From: JAAYBY01 sp964465385 | GTDB taxonomy: Bacteria; Bacillota; Clostridia; Saccharofermentanales; UBA5734 | Length of the DNA: 15,200 bases | NCBI GenBank assembly: GCA_964465385.1 | Contig: CAYXIM010000044.1 | Span: forward strand, 1 to 15,200 | Direction: 5' to 3' | Shown: piece after piece, positions 15,156 to 15,200 of the stretch | Position numbering within the stretch: the stretch's first letter is position 1 | Layout of the letters: the number at the start of each line of letters is the position of its first letter | Notes under the pieces: model-generated | The model's input: the letters and a program-made list of their open reading frames with translations, nothing else | Databases searched by the model: none | What the model was told of the DNA's origin: nothing | Made by a program: the position numbers and the translations under genes

Positions 15156-15200
15156 TCAGCCCAGGTCTGATTCGCCCACCCAGGCGATGTTTCGGCCGTT
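15156..15200 (-). CDS. Possible C-terminal end of an upstream gene (partial)
   Basis: From the right edge, the minus strand reads NGRNIAWVGESDLG then TGA at 15158-15156, just before the -10 box described above. The composition is protein-like and the stop is well placed, but 14 codons are too few to identify a family, and at least one other frame is also open here. It may equally be non-coding. Confidence 0.25.
   Translation of the reverse strand, partial: NGRNIAWVGESDLG

Noticed and set aside
1..15200. CRISPR arrays, IS elements, prophage genes, rRNA or ordinary tRNA genes
   Set aside because: No regularly spaced repeats, transposase or integrase motifs, or further tRNA-like folds were seen; the tRNA-like end at 3-40 belongs to tmRNA.

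Overview
The window is a compact, moderately GC-rich bacterial chromosome segment in which every supported gene lies on the minus strand, so transcription runs from high to low coordinates. A valine-type T-box leader, the order T-box / small membrane protein / valS / tmRNA, and the linked set of B12-binding radical SAM protein, DUF2344 protein and Rne/Rng-family RNase point to a Bacillota (Clostridia-like) organism. I cannot name genus or species. No phage, IS, CRISPR array, rRNA or ordinary tRNA was seen.

Layout in transcription order, right to left. (1) 15200-12922: possibly the last codons of an unidentified gene, then an extended -10 promoter, a one-TM protein with an NfeD-like C-terminal region, and a DUF4080-type B12-binding radical SAM protein coupled to it by an ATGA overlap. 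(2) 12916-7807: a clear sigma70-type promoter, then pgi (glucose-6-phosphate isomerase), a TIGR03960-type B12-binding radical SAM protein, its usual DUF2344/TIGR03936 partner, and a short RNase E/G-family protein, all tightly packed. (3) 7785-3719: a strong promoter, then a sialate O-acetylesterase-like SGNH esterase overlapping a secreted beta-helix lipoprotein. (4) 3705-460: a promoter, a T-box riboswitch with a GUC (Val) specifier candidate and an intrinsic terminator, then a two-TM 88-residue protein and valS. (5) 423-3: a promoter buried in a perfect 12-bp inverted repeat, then ssrA (tmRNA) with the inferred tag ANKPALAAA.

Functionally the window mixes translation (valS under tRNA-Val charging control, tmRNA ribosome rescue, RNase E/G-type RNA processing), central carbon metabolism (pgi), two probable cobalamin radical SAM enzymes of unknown substrate, and a small glycan-related two-gene unit. 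The points most worth a second look are the palindrome centred on the ssrA -10 box, a three-residue deletion next to the second catalytic Asp of the RNase E/G homologue, the uncharacterised radical SAM/DUF2344/RNase unit downstream of pgi, and the unstudied membrane protein placed under valine T-box control. I found no wholly new defence or mobile system. Several starts differ from the longest open frame: pgi (GTG 12839), DUF2344 (TTG 9632), the esterase (ATG 7730) and the lipoprotein (ATG 5662) were chosen by Shine-Dalgarno position and family length.
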